From Mesorhizobium sp. B2-3-12 (GTDB lineage Bacteria; Pseudomonadota; Alphaproteobacteria; Rhizobiales; Rhizobiaceae): 64,000 nt of DNA. The stretch's first letter is position 1, and each line of letters opens with the position of its first letter. Position numbers and translations under genes: made by a program. The stretch spans positions 434,001 to 498,000 of the forward strand of contig NZ_VFVR01000003.1 of assembly GCF_006442205.1 (NCBI RefSeq), read 5' to 3'. Positions 47,499-56,048 of this stretch are shown piece by piece. The notes below the pieces were generated by a model. The model ran no database searches and had not been told where the DNA came from. It saw only the letters and a list, made by a program, of their open reading frames with translations.

Positions 47499-47681
47499 GG
47501 TCGATCCCCCTCGATCCCGGGCCGGAACGGCCCTGAAACGGCAGGCTACCATAGGCCGGATATTTGGCTAGGCCGGAGACTCATGAGGACGCGAAGCTTG
47601 GCCAGGCTGGAAGCGCCAAGCAATGGTCAAGCACTTGTTGCTACCGCAAAGCTGCTCGGCTCAGCTCCATCAACCGATGTT

Positions 47682-48329
47682 TCAGCTGGCTGATGGAGCG
47701 TTGACCGCGAATTGCGCGGCAAAAGCCCTGACATAAGCTGGTCGAGCTTCCCCACGAGCGACATAGGCGGCCAGGTTCTGATATTCGTCCAGAATGCCCG
47801 ATGGTCTCAGTCGCAGCAGCACCGACACCATCAACAGATCGCCGGCGCTGAACGCATCATCGAGCCAGTCGGCGGCGCCCAGATGGGTCGAGAGCCTGTC
47901 GAGCCGGTCGCGAACACGGTCCTTCACCAGCGGCAAGCGCTGCTCGCTCCAAGGCTTGTCGGCTTCGAATATCCTTGCCGTGGTCAATTCGAGGACCGGC
48001 GGCTCGACGGTGTTCAGTGCGGCAAACATCCAGGTGATGGCGCGGGCGCGGGCATTGCGCTCCTCCGGCAGCAGCCCCGCATTTTGCTCGGCGAGATGAA
48101 AGACGATCGAGCCGGTCTCGAACAGCGAGAGGGTCCCTTCCTCATAGGTGGGGATCTGGCCGAAAGGATGAATGGCCAAGTGCTCCGGCGCCTTCATTCC
48201 CGCGAAGGAAACAAAGCGAACCTCGTAAGGCTGCCCCACTTCTTCGAGCGCCCAGCGAACGCGGGTATCGCGCGCCAGTCCCTTACCGCCATCGGGAGAT
48301 CGTTCAAACGCCGTGATCGTGATCGTCAT
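47682..48329 (-). CDS. Glutathione S-transferase
   Basis: The 215-residue GST has an N-terminal thioredoxin-like domain (KGLARDTRVRWALEEVGQPY; the Pro of FGQIPTYEEGT near residue 60; the glutathione-binding SLFETGSIVFHLA) and a C-terminal helical domain with DDAFSAGDLLMVSVLL. The enzyme is cytosolic. It lacks the CPxxC-type beta-class cysteine, so it most resembles a theta/zeta-like alphaproteobacterial GST. The substrate is unknown. It is divergent from the acetyltransferase gene by about 190 bp. Confidence 0.85.
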   Translation of the reverse strand: MTITITAFERSPDGGKGLARDTRVRWALEEVGQPYEVRFVSFAGMKAPEHLAIHPFGQIPTYEEGTLSLFETGSIVFHLAEQNAGLLPEERNARARAITWMFAALNTVEPPVLELTTARIFEADKPWSEQRLPLVKDRVRDRLDRLSTHLGAADWLDDAFSAGDLLMVSVLLRLRPSGILDEYQNLAAYVARGEARPAYVRAFAAQFAVNAPSAS

Positions 48330-48520
48330 CGTATCCGTTTCCTTGCTCGGGCGAAGTTCTTCGGCTTCCTATCGAGGACGAATGAGTTACCGGGAAATCG
48401 ACAGCGATCTTCAACTATTTTTGTCGCTGGGCGCGGATCGCGACGGCCTAACACCTGCCTCCGCGCTTTTCTGTTCACGTCAGCTGTGCTTTGGCAATGA
48501 CGTCAAACGGAGGGACTGCC

Positions 48521-49078
48521 ATGGCTGAGAGCGAACGCGCGAAAATGGCCGATGGTGAATGGTACACCTGCCTCGATAGCGAACTGGAGACCTTGCGGGC
48601 CACGGCGCGCGACGCGGTGTTCGAGCACAACATGCTGCCGCCCCGCGAGCGCGCTAACCTCGGACCGGCCTTGAGGGCACTGCTCGGCGGCGTGGGGGAG
48701 GGCGCCCGCATAGAAGCGCCGTTCCACTGTGCCTACGGCTTCAACCTGTTTCTCGGCAGCGGTGTCTTCCTCAATGCCGGGTGCACCATCCTCGACACCG
48801 CTTCGGTGCGCATCGGCAAGGGTACGCTGTTTGGCCCCAATGTGCAGATCTACTGCGCCGAGCATCACAGAGAGCTGGCAGGGCGGCGGGCGGGACTGGA
48901 GATCGCCAGGCCGGTCGCGATCGGCGACAATGCCTGGATCGGCGGCAGTGCCATCATCCTGGGCGGCGTGAGCATCGGCGAGGGCGCAATCGTTGGCGCC
49001 GGGGCGGTGGTGACGCGCGACGTGGCGGCGAACACGACCGTGGTCGGCAATCCGGCGCGGCCGGTCAAACGCGGCTGA
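48521..49078 (+). CDS. Sugar O-acetyltransferase (maltose/galactoside acetyltransferase-like)
   Basis: The 185-residue left-handed beta-helix acetyltransferase has an N-terminal mac domain (ADGEWYTCLDSELETL) followed by hexapeptide repeats (IEAPFHCAYGFNLFLGSGVF, NAWIGGSAIILGGVSIGEGA, VVGNPARPVK). The catalytic His is likely in CAEHHRELA near residue 115. NodL of rhizobia belongs to the same family, but no nod genes are near, so a general sugar acetyltransferase is more likely. ATG 48521 follows GGAGGGACTGCC. Confidence 0.86.
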   Translation: MAESERAKMADGEWYTCLDSELETLRATARDAVFEHNMLPPRERANLGPALRALLGGVGEGARIEAPFHCAYGFNLFLGSGVFLNAGCTILDTASVRIGKGTLFGPNVQIYCAEHHRELAGRRAGLEIARPVAIGDNAWIGGSAIILGGVSIGEGAIVGAGAVVTRDVAANTTVVGNPARPVKRG

Positions 49079-49096
49079 GGAGACTTAGGTCGGCAA

Positions 49097-50092
49097 TCAA
49101 TGCGACAAAGCGAGCGTCGTGCCCTCGTCCCGGCCGGCTCGCCCGGAAAACTCGCGCCGATATTGCGCCGGTGAGGTCCTGAGCCGCGCCGAAAAATGCT
49201 GGCGCAGCGAGGTGGCGCTGCCGAAGCCGGCTTCGAAGGCGACGATGTCCATCGATTTCTCCGTCGCTTCCAGCAAGCGCTGCGCCAGTTCAACCCGCTG
49301 GCTGGTCAGCCAATCGCCAAAACTGGTGCCGATCGATTTCTGGAAGCGCCGGGTGAAGGTGCGCCGCGTCAGGCCGGCGGCTTCGGCGACGCTGTCGAGG
49401 CTATGCGTTTCGCCTGGTGTCGCACGCACCGCGTCGAGTGCCCCGGTGAAGCGGTCGGCATTGGCGGTTTTTGCCACGGGACGCTCGATGAATTGCGCCT
49501 GTCCGCCCTGCCGGTGCGGCGAAAGCACGACGTGCCGGGCGAGCCGCAGGGCGGCCTCCGCGCCATAGCGGGCGCGCACGATGTGAAGGCAGCAGTCGAG
49601 CCCGGCGGCGACGCCGGCGGAGGTGACGATGTCGCCGTCATCAACATAGAGCACATCGGCATCGACCGAAACGTCGGGATGCAGGGCCCGCAACTGCTCC
49701 GTGTATGCCCAATGGGTGGTGGCTTTTCGGCCCGAAAGCAGGCCGGCGGCGGCGATGGCAAAGGTGCCGAGACACAGGCCCACGATCAGCGCGCCGCGCC
49801 GGTGGGCGCGGCCGAGCGCGTCCTCGAGCGGTTTGGCCAGGGGCGCTTCGAGATCCTTCCAGCTCGGGATGATGACGATGTCGGCGTCGTCGAGCGCGGA
49901 CAGCCCATGCGGCACCAGGATGCTCAGCCCGGCATCGGTCCGGATCAGCCCTTCCTCGGCCCCGCAGACACGGAAGTCGAAGCGCGGCAGGCCGAGGCCG
50001 GTGCGGTCGGCGCCGAACACCAGGCAAGGCACGGAGAGATGGAACGGGCTAATGCCGTCGAAAGCGAGGACGGCGATGATGGGGGTGGTCAT
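49097..50092 (-). CDS. GlxA/FtrA-type regulator (DJ-1/PfpI-AraC)
   Basis: The 331-residue regulator has an N-terminal DJ-1/PfpI-like domain (IAVLAFDGISPFHLSVPCLV; Cys in VGLCLGTFAIAAAG near 117) and a C-terminal AraC DNA-binding domain with two helix-turn-helices (VAEAAGLTRRTFTRRFQKSI, VAFEAGFGSATSLRQHFSAR). Such regulators sense small metabolites. ATG 50092 gives the natural N-terminus; the longer frame to 50125 is unlikely. It is divergent from an isochorismatase-like gene (122-bp gap), which it probably controls. Confidence 0.9.
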   Translation of the reverse strand: MTTPIIAVLAFDGISPFHLSVPCLVFGADRTGLGLPRFDFRVCGAEEGLIRTDAGLSILVPHGLSALDDADIVIIPSWKDLEAPLAKPLEDALGRAHRRGALIVGLCLGTFAIAAAGLLSGRKATTHWAYTEQLRALHPDVSVDADVLYVDDGDIVTSAGVAAGLDCCLHIVRARYGAEAALRLARHVVLSPHRQGGQAQFIERPVAKTANADRFTGALDAVRATPGETHSLDSVAEAAGLTRRTFTRRFQKSIGTSFGDWLTSQRVELAQRLLEATEKSMDIVAFEAGFGSATSLRQHFSARLRTSPAQYRREFSGRAGRDEGTTLALSH

Positions 50093-50214
50093 GGGCGTTT
50101 CCAGTGTGGGTGAGGATTGTCCCAATTCTTTCGAATGATGTCAATCGGGCCACTTTTGTCTAAAGACAGGGAGCCTATCCTGGGCCGGTCACATCAAGCC
50201 CGAAAGGAAATACC

Positions 50215-50859
50215 ATGTCCGAGCCAGCCAACACCACGCCGCGCCGCGCGCTCGCCGTCATCGACGTCCAGAACGACTATGATGGCGGCAATCTGGCCAT
50301 CCGGCACCCCCCGTTCCGCGACAGCGTCGTCAATGTGGCGCGCGCCATGGATGCGGCGTCGGCGGCAGGCATCAAGGTCGTGGTCGTCAAGCAGATGGCG
50401 CCCGAGACATCGCCGATCTTCGCCAGGGGCAGCCATGGCGGCGAACTGCATCCGGAAATCGCCAGGCGTGGCCGCGACCATTATGTCGAGAAGAATTTGC
50501 CGAGTGCCTTCACCGGCACCGACCTCGAGGCCTGGCTGCGCGCCAATGCTGTCGATACGATCGCGGTCGTCGGCTACATGACGCATAATTGCGACCTGTC
50601 GACCATCATCCATGCCGTGCATATGGGCTTTGCCGTCGAGTTCCTGTCCGACGCCACCGGTTCGGTGCCTTACGCCAACAGCGCCGGCTATGCCTCGGCG
50701 GAGGAGATCCATCGCGTGGTGAGCATCATCCTGCAGTCGCGCTTCGCCGCCGTGCTCAAGACCGCCGAATGGATCGACTGCCTGAAGACCGGCGCGCTGC
50801 CGGAGCGTGACACCATCTATGCCTCCAACCAGCGGGCGCTGGCGCGCAACGCGGCGTAG
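50215..50859 (+). CDS. Isochorismatase-family cysteine hydrolase
   Basis: The 214-residue protein of the isochorismatase-like fold has catalytic Asp in ALAVIDVQNDYDGGNLAI (about residue 17), a Lys near YVEKNLPSAFTGTDLEAWL and nucleophile Cys in VGYMTHNCDLST near 125. Members hydrolyse amides or ethers such as nicotinamide, ureidoacrylate or isochorismate; the substrate is not deducible. A GlxA-type regulator is divergent. A strong terminator follows. Confidence 0.87.
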   Translation: MSEPANTTPRRALAVIDVQNDYDGGNLAIRHPPFRDSVVNVARAMDAASAAGIKVVVVKQMAPETSPIFARGSHGGELHPEIARRGRDHYVEKNLPSAFTGTDLEAWLRANAVDTIAVVGYMTHNCDLSTIIHAVHMGFAVEFLSDATGSVPYANSAGYASAEEIHRVVSIILQSRFAAVLKTAEWIDCLKTGALPERDTIYASNQRALARNAA

Positions 50860-50874
50860 GACGATCCCGCAAAC

Positions 50875-50908
50875 AAAAAGGGCGCCGCGGCGATGCGGCG
50901 CCCTTTTC
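50875..50908. terminator. Bidirectional terminator between isochorismatase gene and fhs
   Basis: The stem AAAAGGGCGCCGC/GCGGCGCCCTTTT (50876-50888 and 50895-50907) with a 6-base loop has A/T runs on both sides, so it serves both convergent genes. Confidence 0.9.
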
Positions 50909-50926
50909 AATTGTCGGGACAAAAGA

Positions 50927-52606
50927 TCAGAACAGGCCTTCGATCTGGCCGGCCTCGTTGAGGAAGATCTTTTCCGAGGACGGCGCCTTGGGCAGGCCGG
51001 GCATGGTCATGACCTCGCCGCAGATGATGACGACGAAGCCGGCGCCCGCCGAAAGCCTGACCTCGCGCACCGGCACGGTGTGGCCGGTCGGCGCGCCGCG
51101 CAGGTTCGGGTCGGTCGAGAAGGAGTACTGGGTCTTGGCCATGCAGACCGGCAGATTGCCGTAGCCGGCGTCTTCCCAGGCCTTGAGCTGGTCGCGCACC
51201 GATTTGTCGGCGATCGCTTCCGAACCGCGATAGATGCGCTGGACGATGGTGTTGATCTTCTCGAACAGCGGCATGGCGTCGGGATAGAGCGGCGCGAACT
51301 GCGAGGCGCCGGATTCGGCCAGCGCCACCACCTTGTTGGCGAGCTCCTCGATGCCGGCGGAGCCGTTGGCCCAGTGCTTGCACAGGATCGCCTCTTCGCC
51401 CATCGAGGCGACATAGTCCTTCATCGCCTGGATTTCGGCGTCGGTGTCGGAATAGAAGTGGTTGATGGCAACCACCGCCGGCACGCCGAACTGCCTGATG
51501 TTCTCGATGTGGCGGCCGAGGTTGGCGCAGCCCTTCTTCACCGCCTCGATGTTTTCCTTGCCGAGATCTTCCTTCTTGACGCCGCCATTCATCTTCATGG
51601 CGCGCACGGTGGCGACGATGACCGCCGCCGCCGGCTTCAGGCCCGCCTTGCGGCACTTGATGTCAAAGAATTTCTCGGCACCAAGGTCGGCGCCGAAGCC
51701 GGCTTCGGTGACGACATAGTCGGCAAGCTTCAGCGCCGTGGTGGTGGCGACGACCGAGTTGCAGCCATGCGCGATGTTGGCGAACGGGCCGCCATGCACG
51801 AAAGCCGGGTTGTTCTCCAGCGTCTGCACCAGGTTGGGCTGCATGGCGTCCTTGAGCAGGACAGCCATGGCGCCGTCGGCCTTGAGGTCGCGGGCATAGA
51901 CCGGCGACTTGTCGCGGCGGTAGGCGACTATGATGTCGCCGAGGCGCTTTTCCAGGTCCTTCAGGTCGGTGGACAGGCACAGGATGGCCATCACTTCCGA
52001 GGCGACGGTGATGTCGAAGCCCGCCTCGCGTGGGAAGCCGTTGGCGACGCCGCCGAGCGAGCAGATGATTTCGCGCAGCGCCCGGTCGTTCATGTCCATG
52101 ACGCGGCGCCACACCACGCGGCGGGTGTCGATGCCGAGTTCATTGCCCCAGTAGATGTGGTTGTCGATCAGCGCCGACAGAAGATTGTGCGCCGTGGTGA
52201 TGGCGTGAAAGTCGCCGGTGAAGTGGAGGTTCATGTCCTCCATCGGCACCACCTGCGCGTAGCCGCCGCCGGCGGCACCGCCCTTGACGCCGAAATTCGG
52301 GCCGAGAGAGGCTTCGCGAATGCAGACGATCGCCTTCTTGCCGATGCGGTTCAGGCCGTCGCCGAGGCCAACCGTGGTGGTGGTCTTGCCTTCGCCGGCA
52401 GGCGTCGGGTTGATGGCGGTGACGAGGATCAGCTTGCCGTCCTTATTGCCCTTCACCGACTTGATGAACTCGGCTGAGATCTTGGCCTTGTCGTGGCCGT
52501 AGGGCAGCAGATGCTCGGTCGGGATGCCGATCTTCTGGCCGATCTCCTGGATCTGCTTTTTCTTGGCGCCACGCGCGATCTCGATGTCGGACTTCACTTC
52601 GGCCAT
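50927..52606 (-). CDS. fhs: Formate-tetrahydrofolate ligase
   Basis: Fhs makes 10-formyltetrahydrofolate from formate, ATP and tetrahydrofolate, feeding one-carbon metabolism. The 559-residue protein has the ATP-binding loop [19 protein letters not shown] near residue 68, [20 protein letters not shown] and the C-terminal [20 protein letters not shown]. The length is canonical. ATG 52606 follows AGAGGAAAGCCGTC. No other folate gene is adjacent; the convergent isochorismatase gene shares its terminator. Confidence 0.97.
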   Translation of the reverse strand: MAEVKSDIEIARGAKKKQIQEIGQKIGIPTEHLLPYGHDKAKISAEFIKSVKGNKDGKLILVTAINPTPAGEGKTTTTVGLGDGLNRIGKKAIVCIREASLGPNFGVKGGAAGGGYAQVVPMEDMNLHFTGDFHAITTAHNLLSALIDNHIYWGNELGIDTRRVVWRRVMDMNDRALREIICSLGGVANGFPREAGFDITVASEVMAILCLSTDLKDLEKRLGDIIVAYRRDKSPVYARDLKADGAMAVLLKDAMQPNLVQTLENNPAFVHGGPFANIAHGCNSVVATTTALKLADYVVTEAGFGADLGAEKFFDIKCRKAGLKPAAAVIVATVRAMKMNGGVKKEDLGKENIEAVKKGCANLGRHIENIRQFGVPAVVAINHFYSDTDAEIQAMKDYVASMGEEAILCKHWANGSAGIEELANKVVALAESGASQFAPLYPDAMPLFEKINTIVQRIYRGSEAIADKSVRDQLKAWEDAGYGNLPVCMAKTQYSFSTDPNLRGAPTGHTVPVREVRLSAGAGFVVIICGEVMTMPGLPKAPSSEKIFLNEAGQIEGLF

Positions 52607-52972
52607 GACGGCTTTCCTCTGGATTGGACGATGGAGGGGACGGGGTTGATGTCACTTGCAAGAAGGCTGGAACCGGACGCGCGGGCATCTAACCCTGTCG
52701 CTGCGGTTGCGTCAACTTTCATGCAACTATGTTTCCTATAGAGAAAATTCCTCTGCGGCGGGCCGACCTATCCCCGGTTCTTTATGGCTCCGCTTGCCGC
52801 GCCGTATAGAAGCCAGAGCAAGGGCGCTTCCGCCGTCTCAAAACAGCCGCACAATGCACGGAATGCGACAGACGCGACGGCGCAAATTCGCCATCTCCCA
52901 TGCATGTCGTCCTCCCAAAACCGTGACCACTTTTGGGCAACATGCATTGGCCGTCGCTGACCGCGAATGCCG
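52607..52972. other. Gene-free region upstream of fhs
   Basis: The 366 bp between fhs and the DUF2333 gene hold no supported gene; the minus-strand frame crossing it is a shadow. The AT-rich patch TGCAACTATGTTTCC around 52725 may contain the fhs promoter. I looked for a folate-type riboswitch and saw nothing convincing. Confidence 0.5.
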
Positions 52973-54097
52973 TTACTGCGTCAGCACGTTGCTGATTTCG
53001 ACCATGTTGGAGCGCACGCGCAGGATGTAGAAGCCCATCGTCGTCAGATGGGTCGGCAGCAGCCAGCCGTCCTCGCGACCGTTGGCGATGATGAAGGGCT
53101 GGATACGCAGGGCCGACACGAATTGCGCGTCCATCGTATCCCAGAGGCTCTGCAGGTGCTTTTCCTTGAGGACGTCCTCGAAATCGGCCTGGGCGCCCTT
53201 CATCAGGCCGTAATAGGCATAGAGCTGGCCATAGGCGAACCAGTAGCGGTCGTCGGCGCGGGTGTCGAACCAGCCATTGTTGTGGTTCTCGGCGCGCTCC
53301 TTGAGGATGGCTGAGGTCGAGCCGATGTCGCTGGCGATGCGGTCGATATACTGTTTCAGATTGTCGGCGCGGGCATCGAAAGTGGCCTGGCAGGTAGCGA
53401 GCCGGGCATTGAACGAACGCAGCTTGCGCACCGCGTCGCGATAATAGCTCGGCGTCGGCGTTTTCGGGCCGAACGGGCTCACGCCGAAATACCAGGTGTA
53501 TTCGTCGAACTGCAGATTGCCGCGGGCGTCCTGCAGGTCGGCGTCGATCTGCGAGGTCGTGCGCACGCGGCCGAGATTGTCGGCAAGCTCGGTCGCCGTG
53601 CGTCGCACCGCCTGGTTGATGCCGCGCTGGAAAGAGGCCTTGTTGTCCATCCACGGAGTGTTGTCCCAGTCGATGCCGAACAGGCCGAGCTTGTAGAGGA
53701 TCATCGACGAAATCCAGGCATTCTGGTTGACGTTGAAGTCCGTCAGATCCGCCGCCACCTGGGCGATGCCGGAGTTGCCGCAGGTCTTGGCCGTGTCCGT
53801 GCCGGTGCCGGCGGCCACCTGCTCACCGGCCGAAACATTGCGCTTCTCGAACGTATAGGTGTCGGGATAGTTCGGGTTGAAATTGTTCCACCACTGGGTG
53901 GCGTAGAAGAAGTTGGCGTAGAGGCCGATCAGCACCAAAACGGCCAGGCCGACCACGGCCTTCAGGATCCAGCCGCGCTGCCCGTACCAGCGCCCGGCCC
54001 ACATGAAGGGCCACAGGATCGCGCCGATCAGAAGGCCGATGCCGCGGCCGATCCACTGGAAAATCCGGGTGAAGAAATTCACGATCGGATCGAGCAT
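52973..54097 (-). CDS. DUF2333 inner-membrane protein
   Basis: The 374-residue protein has two N-terminal hydrophobic segments (about 10-35 and 46-67), then a periplasmic or cytoplasmic domain with no known catalytic motif: FYATQWWNNFNPNYPDTYTF, SSMILYKLGLFGIDWDN, FDTRADDRYWFAYGQLYAYY. This pattern matches DUF2333 as I recall it. It is the last gene of a minus-strand run with the DUF6638-like, AAA+, Fic, unknown and coiled-coil genes (103 bp after the DUF6638-like stop). ATG 54097 is used. The function is unknown; the context suggests it is the membrane component of the module. Confidence 0.78.
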   Translation of the reverse strand: MLDPIVNFFTRIFQWIGRGIGLLIGAILWPFMWAGRWYGQRGWILKAVVGLAVLVLIGLYANFFYATQWWNNFNPNYPDTYTFEKRNVSAGEQVAAGTGTDTAKTCGNSGIAQVAADLTDFNVNQNAWISSMILYKLGLFGIDWDNTPWMDNKASFQRGINQAVRRTATELADNLGRVRTTSQIDADLQDARGNLQFDEYTWYFGVSPFGPKTPTPSYYRDAVRKLRSFNARLATCQATFDARADNLKQYIDRIASDIGSTSAILKERAENHNNGWFDTRADDRYWFAYGQLYAYYGLMKGAQADFEDVLKEKHLQSLWDTMDAQFVSALRIQPFIIANGREDGWLLPTHLTTMGFYILRVRSNMVEISNVLTQ

Positions 54098-54200
54098 GGC
54101 AATGTCACCCCCTCAGCACGATGCCAAAAAGTTGCGGACTTTTTGGATAACATCATGCACCAAAACAACAAGTTAGAACGCAATGACGGTTCATTTCGTT

Positions 54201-55511
54201 CTAGTCGGTCAGGCCGTAGAGGCGTGTACGAAACGCCACCTTGTCCTTCAAATATGTGGTTTTCAGAACGTCCACAACATGCGATCGCCAGGCATCGCTG
54301 AAGCCGTCATAGTCCTTGTAGAAGCCGTCCTTGTTGAAGATGTAGCGCGAGACGAAGTCCGACGGCACGAAATCCGAGATCAGCCGGTTGGTCAGCCAGG
54401 CGTCGGGATGGTCCGGCTTGGCGCGGATCACCAGGAAGCGCTGCTGCGGGAAGACATCCTCGATCTTGAGGTGGCCAAGCTGGGCGATCTCGCGCTTGGC
54501 GGCGTTGAGGAATGGGAAATCGCCGTCCCTGGTGATCAGGTCGGCATGGCTCTGGATCCAGGTCTGCAACCACACCTTGTCGGCATCGGTCAGATTGCGG
54601 TTCGGTTCGGCGTCGCGGATCAGCGCGCGCACCACCATCTCGGCGCGGTGTTCGAGATAGCCCGAGGCCTCGACCCAGGAGGCGCGCGGCAGTTCGATGC
54701 GGCCGGTGGCGGCCAGGAATTTGAACACCTTGTCGGCGTCCTTGATCGAGAGATAGCTCACCTGCCAGGGCCGCGAACGGCGAAATCCGGGGGCCGCCGG
54801 ATCGCTGATCACCGTCGTCATGTCGGGATCGACAAAGACGTAGAGCCCGCCGAAATGGCTGGTCCAGTAGGCGTTGTGGCGGAAGATCACCTGGTCGGGC
54901 ACCAGCGCGTTCTCTCTGATGTCGCCGCAGACCTTGGCGAGCTCGACCATGCGGGTCAGCATGGCGTTGTCGCGCCAGGCGTCGGGCTCCTGCTTCAGCC
55001 GGTCGACCAGCTTGCCGAGTTCGGCGGCCTTGCCAAGCACGTCCTCCGCCGACAGCACCTTGAACTCGACCTGGTTGATCGACAGCAGGTCCTCGATGTC
55101 GTTGACCTTGGGAACGGAATCCTCGATCTCGCCGTAGATGACGTCCTTGATGGTCAGCGCATCGATGGCGCGCTGGTTCCTGGACATGAACTCGAACATC
55201 AGCTGCGAGGTGTTGGAGAAGGCGGTGTGCACCACCGGCAGGTCGATCTGCGACGGCGTCAGGATGATGAAGCGGCGGTTGACCTCGTTGGGATCGAGAT
55301 AGTCGTAGTCGCCGCACTCCTCGGCCACTTCGGGCGAAAAGCCGGTGCGGTCGATCTGGAAGCTCTTCAACTTGGTCGGCTTGAGGCCAAAAGCCGCCAG
55401 CGCCTTGTTGTAGCGCTCGATGAGATGCGGCTCGTCGACGGTGAGCAAACGGCCGTAGATGAGTTCGTTGTCGCGCAGGAGGTCGGGTTTTTTGGCTGGG
55501 TGGGTCACCAT
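54201..55511 (-). CDS. DUF6638-like conserved protein
   Basis: This 436-residue cytosolic protein has no recognised catalytic motif; recurring features are LIERYNKALAAFGLKPTKL, VNRRFIILTPSQIDLPVVH and FLVIRAKPDHPDAWLTNRLI. I relate it to DUF6638 from memory, so the family name is tentative. The start at ATG 55511 (MVTHPAKKPDLL) is directly preceded by the end of the left inverted repeat, whose GGGGAGAAGG supplies the ribosome-binding site. A non-conserved 38-residue extension into the repeat is rejected. It is downstream of the AAA+ gene, with the DUF559 unit between. Confidence 0.72.
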   Translation of the reverse strand: MVTHPAKKPDLLRDNELIYGRLLTVDEPHLIERYNKALAAFGLKPTKLKSFQIDRTGFSPEVAEECGDYDYLDPNEVNRRFIILTPSQIDLPVVHTAFSNTSQLMFEFMSRNQRAIDALTIKDVIYGEIEDSVPKVNDIEDLLSINQVEFKVLSAEDVLGKAAELGKLVDRLKQEPDAWRDNAMLTRMVELAKVCGDIRENALVPDQVIFRHNAYWTSHFGGLYVFVDPDMTTVISDPAAPGFRRSRPWQVSYLSIKDADKVFKFLAATGRIELPRASWVEASGYLEHRAEMVVRALIRDAEPNRNLTDADKVWLQTWIQSHADLITRDGDFPFLNAAKREIAQLGHLKIEDVFPQQRFLVIRAKPDHPDAWLTNRLISDFVPSDFVSRYIFNKDGFYKDYDGFSDAWRSHVVDVLKTTYLKDKVAFRTRLYGLTD

Positions 55512-55512
55512 G

Positions 55513-55567
55513 CCTTCTCCCCGTTCACGGGGAGAAGGTGCCCGAAGGGCGGATGAGGGGCAGCGCC
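55513..55567. repeat. Left inverted repeat (RIME-like), 55 bp
   Basis: It contains a 12-bp palindrome arm CCTTCTCCCCGT/ACGGGGAGAAGG (55513-55538), then GCCCGAAGGGC (55540-55550) and GGATGAGGGGCAGCGCC. Its reverse complement matches the right repeat at all but two positions. Related palindromic repeats are scattered in many Rhizobiales genomes (family memory). Confidence 0.9.
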
Positions 55568-55575
55568 GACGCTTA

Positions 55576-56001
55576 TCATTTTGCACCCGACGTTGGAGCG
55601 GGCAAAAACTTCGCGTCGATACCAATCATCTTGCGATCCAACCGACCGTCCAGGGCCGCAACGATCGTATCCAGCACGCTCTTATGGGCCGTAAGGACAT
55701 CAGAATGCCAAACCCTCAACACCGACCAGCTGTTCCTGTTCATGGTCTCATCCCTGTACCGATCATGAGATCGATTTGCATGCTGGCTGCCATCGACTTC
55801 CACAACCAGATTGGCTTCACGGCAAGCGAAGTCCGCGAAATAGGGTCCAATCGGTAATTGGCGAACAAACTTGTAGCCATTCAATCGCCGTCCACGCAGT
55901 TCATGCCAAAGCCGTTCCTCGGCATCGTTTTCAACCTTCCGCAGCTCACGGGCTCTCGCCACTTTCAGCTCATTTCTTCCACGCACGGCGCTGCCCCTCA
56001 T
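55576..56001 (-). CDS. DUF559 (Vsr-like) endonuclease domain protein
   Basis: The 141-residue protein has the DUF559 core: NDAEERLWHELRGRRLNGYK, FVRQLPIGPYFADFACRE, then LVVEVDGSQHANR and VLRVWHSDVL. The Glu/Asp/His set (about Glu29, Asp57, Glu68, Asp70, His74) matches the Vsr/very-short-patch nuclease fold. DUF559 genes are common in rhizobia. The ATG at 56001 lies inside the right inverted repeat; the stop is 9 bp from the left repeat. A longer frame to 56055 reads through the repeat and is rejected. Whether it is active, or acts on the repeats, is untested. Confidence 0.85.
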   Translation of the reverse strand: MRGSAVRGRNELKVARARELRKVENDAEERLWHELRGRRLNGYKFVRQLPIGPYFADFACREANLVVEVDGSQHANRSHDRYRDETMNRNSWSVLRVWHSDVLTAHKSVLDTIVAALDGRLDRKMIGIDAKFLPAPTSGAK

Positions 56002-56042
56002 CCGCCCTTCGGGCACCTTCTCCCCCGTAAACGGGGAGAAGG
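55987..56042. repeat. Right inverted repeat (RIME-like), 56 bp
   Basis: An inverted copy of 55513-55567 with one extra C in the CCCCC run (56022-56026) and one A for G at the palindrome centre. It begins GGCGCTGCCCCTCATCC and ends at 56042, 6 bp from the AAA+ gene stop. The nuclease ATG lies in it. Confidence 0.9.
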
Positions 56043-56048
56043 AAAAGA

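Larger units (their letters stand above)
55513..56042. mobile_element. Candidate mobile unit: DUF559 nuclease gene between inverted repeats
   Basis: The 530-bp unit consists of a left repeat (55513-55567), one gene (55576-56001, minus) and a right repeat (55987-56042). The repeats are inverted copies that differ by one inserted base and one substitution. The unit lies exactly between the AAA+ stop codon (56049) and the DUF6638-like start codon (55511). TCACCA occurs just outside both ends (55505-55510 and 56049-56054), which might be a target duplication or just shared coding sequence. Similar repeats are abundant in rhizobial genomes as I recall; movement by the enclosed nuclease is inference. 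Confidence 0.6.

Noticed and set aside
52607..52972. A riboswitch upstream of fhs
   Set aside because: No conserved folate- or SAM-type core was seen by eye, and no hairpin with T-run near the start codon.
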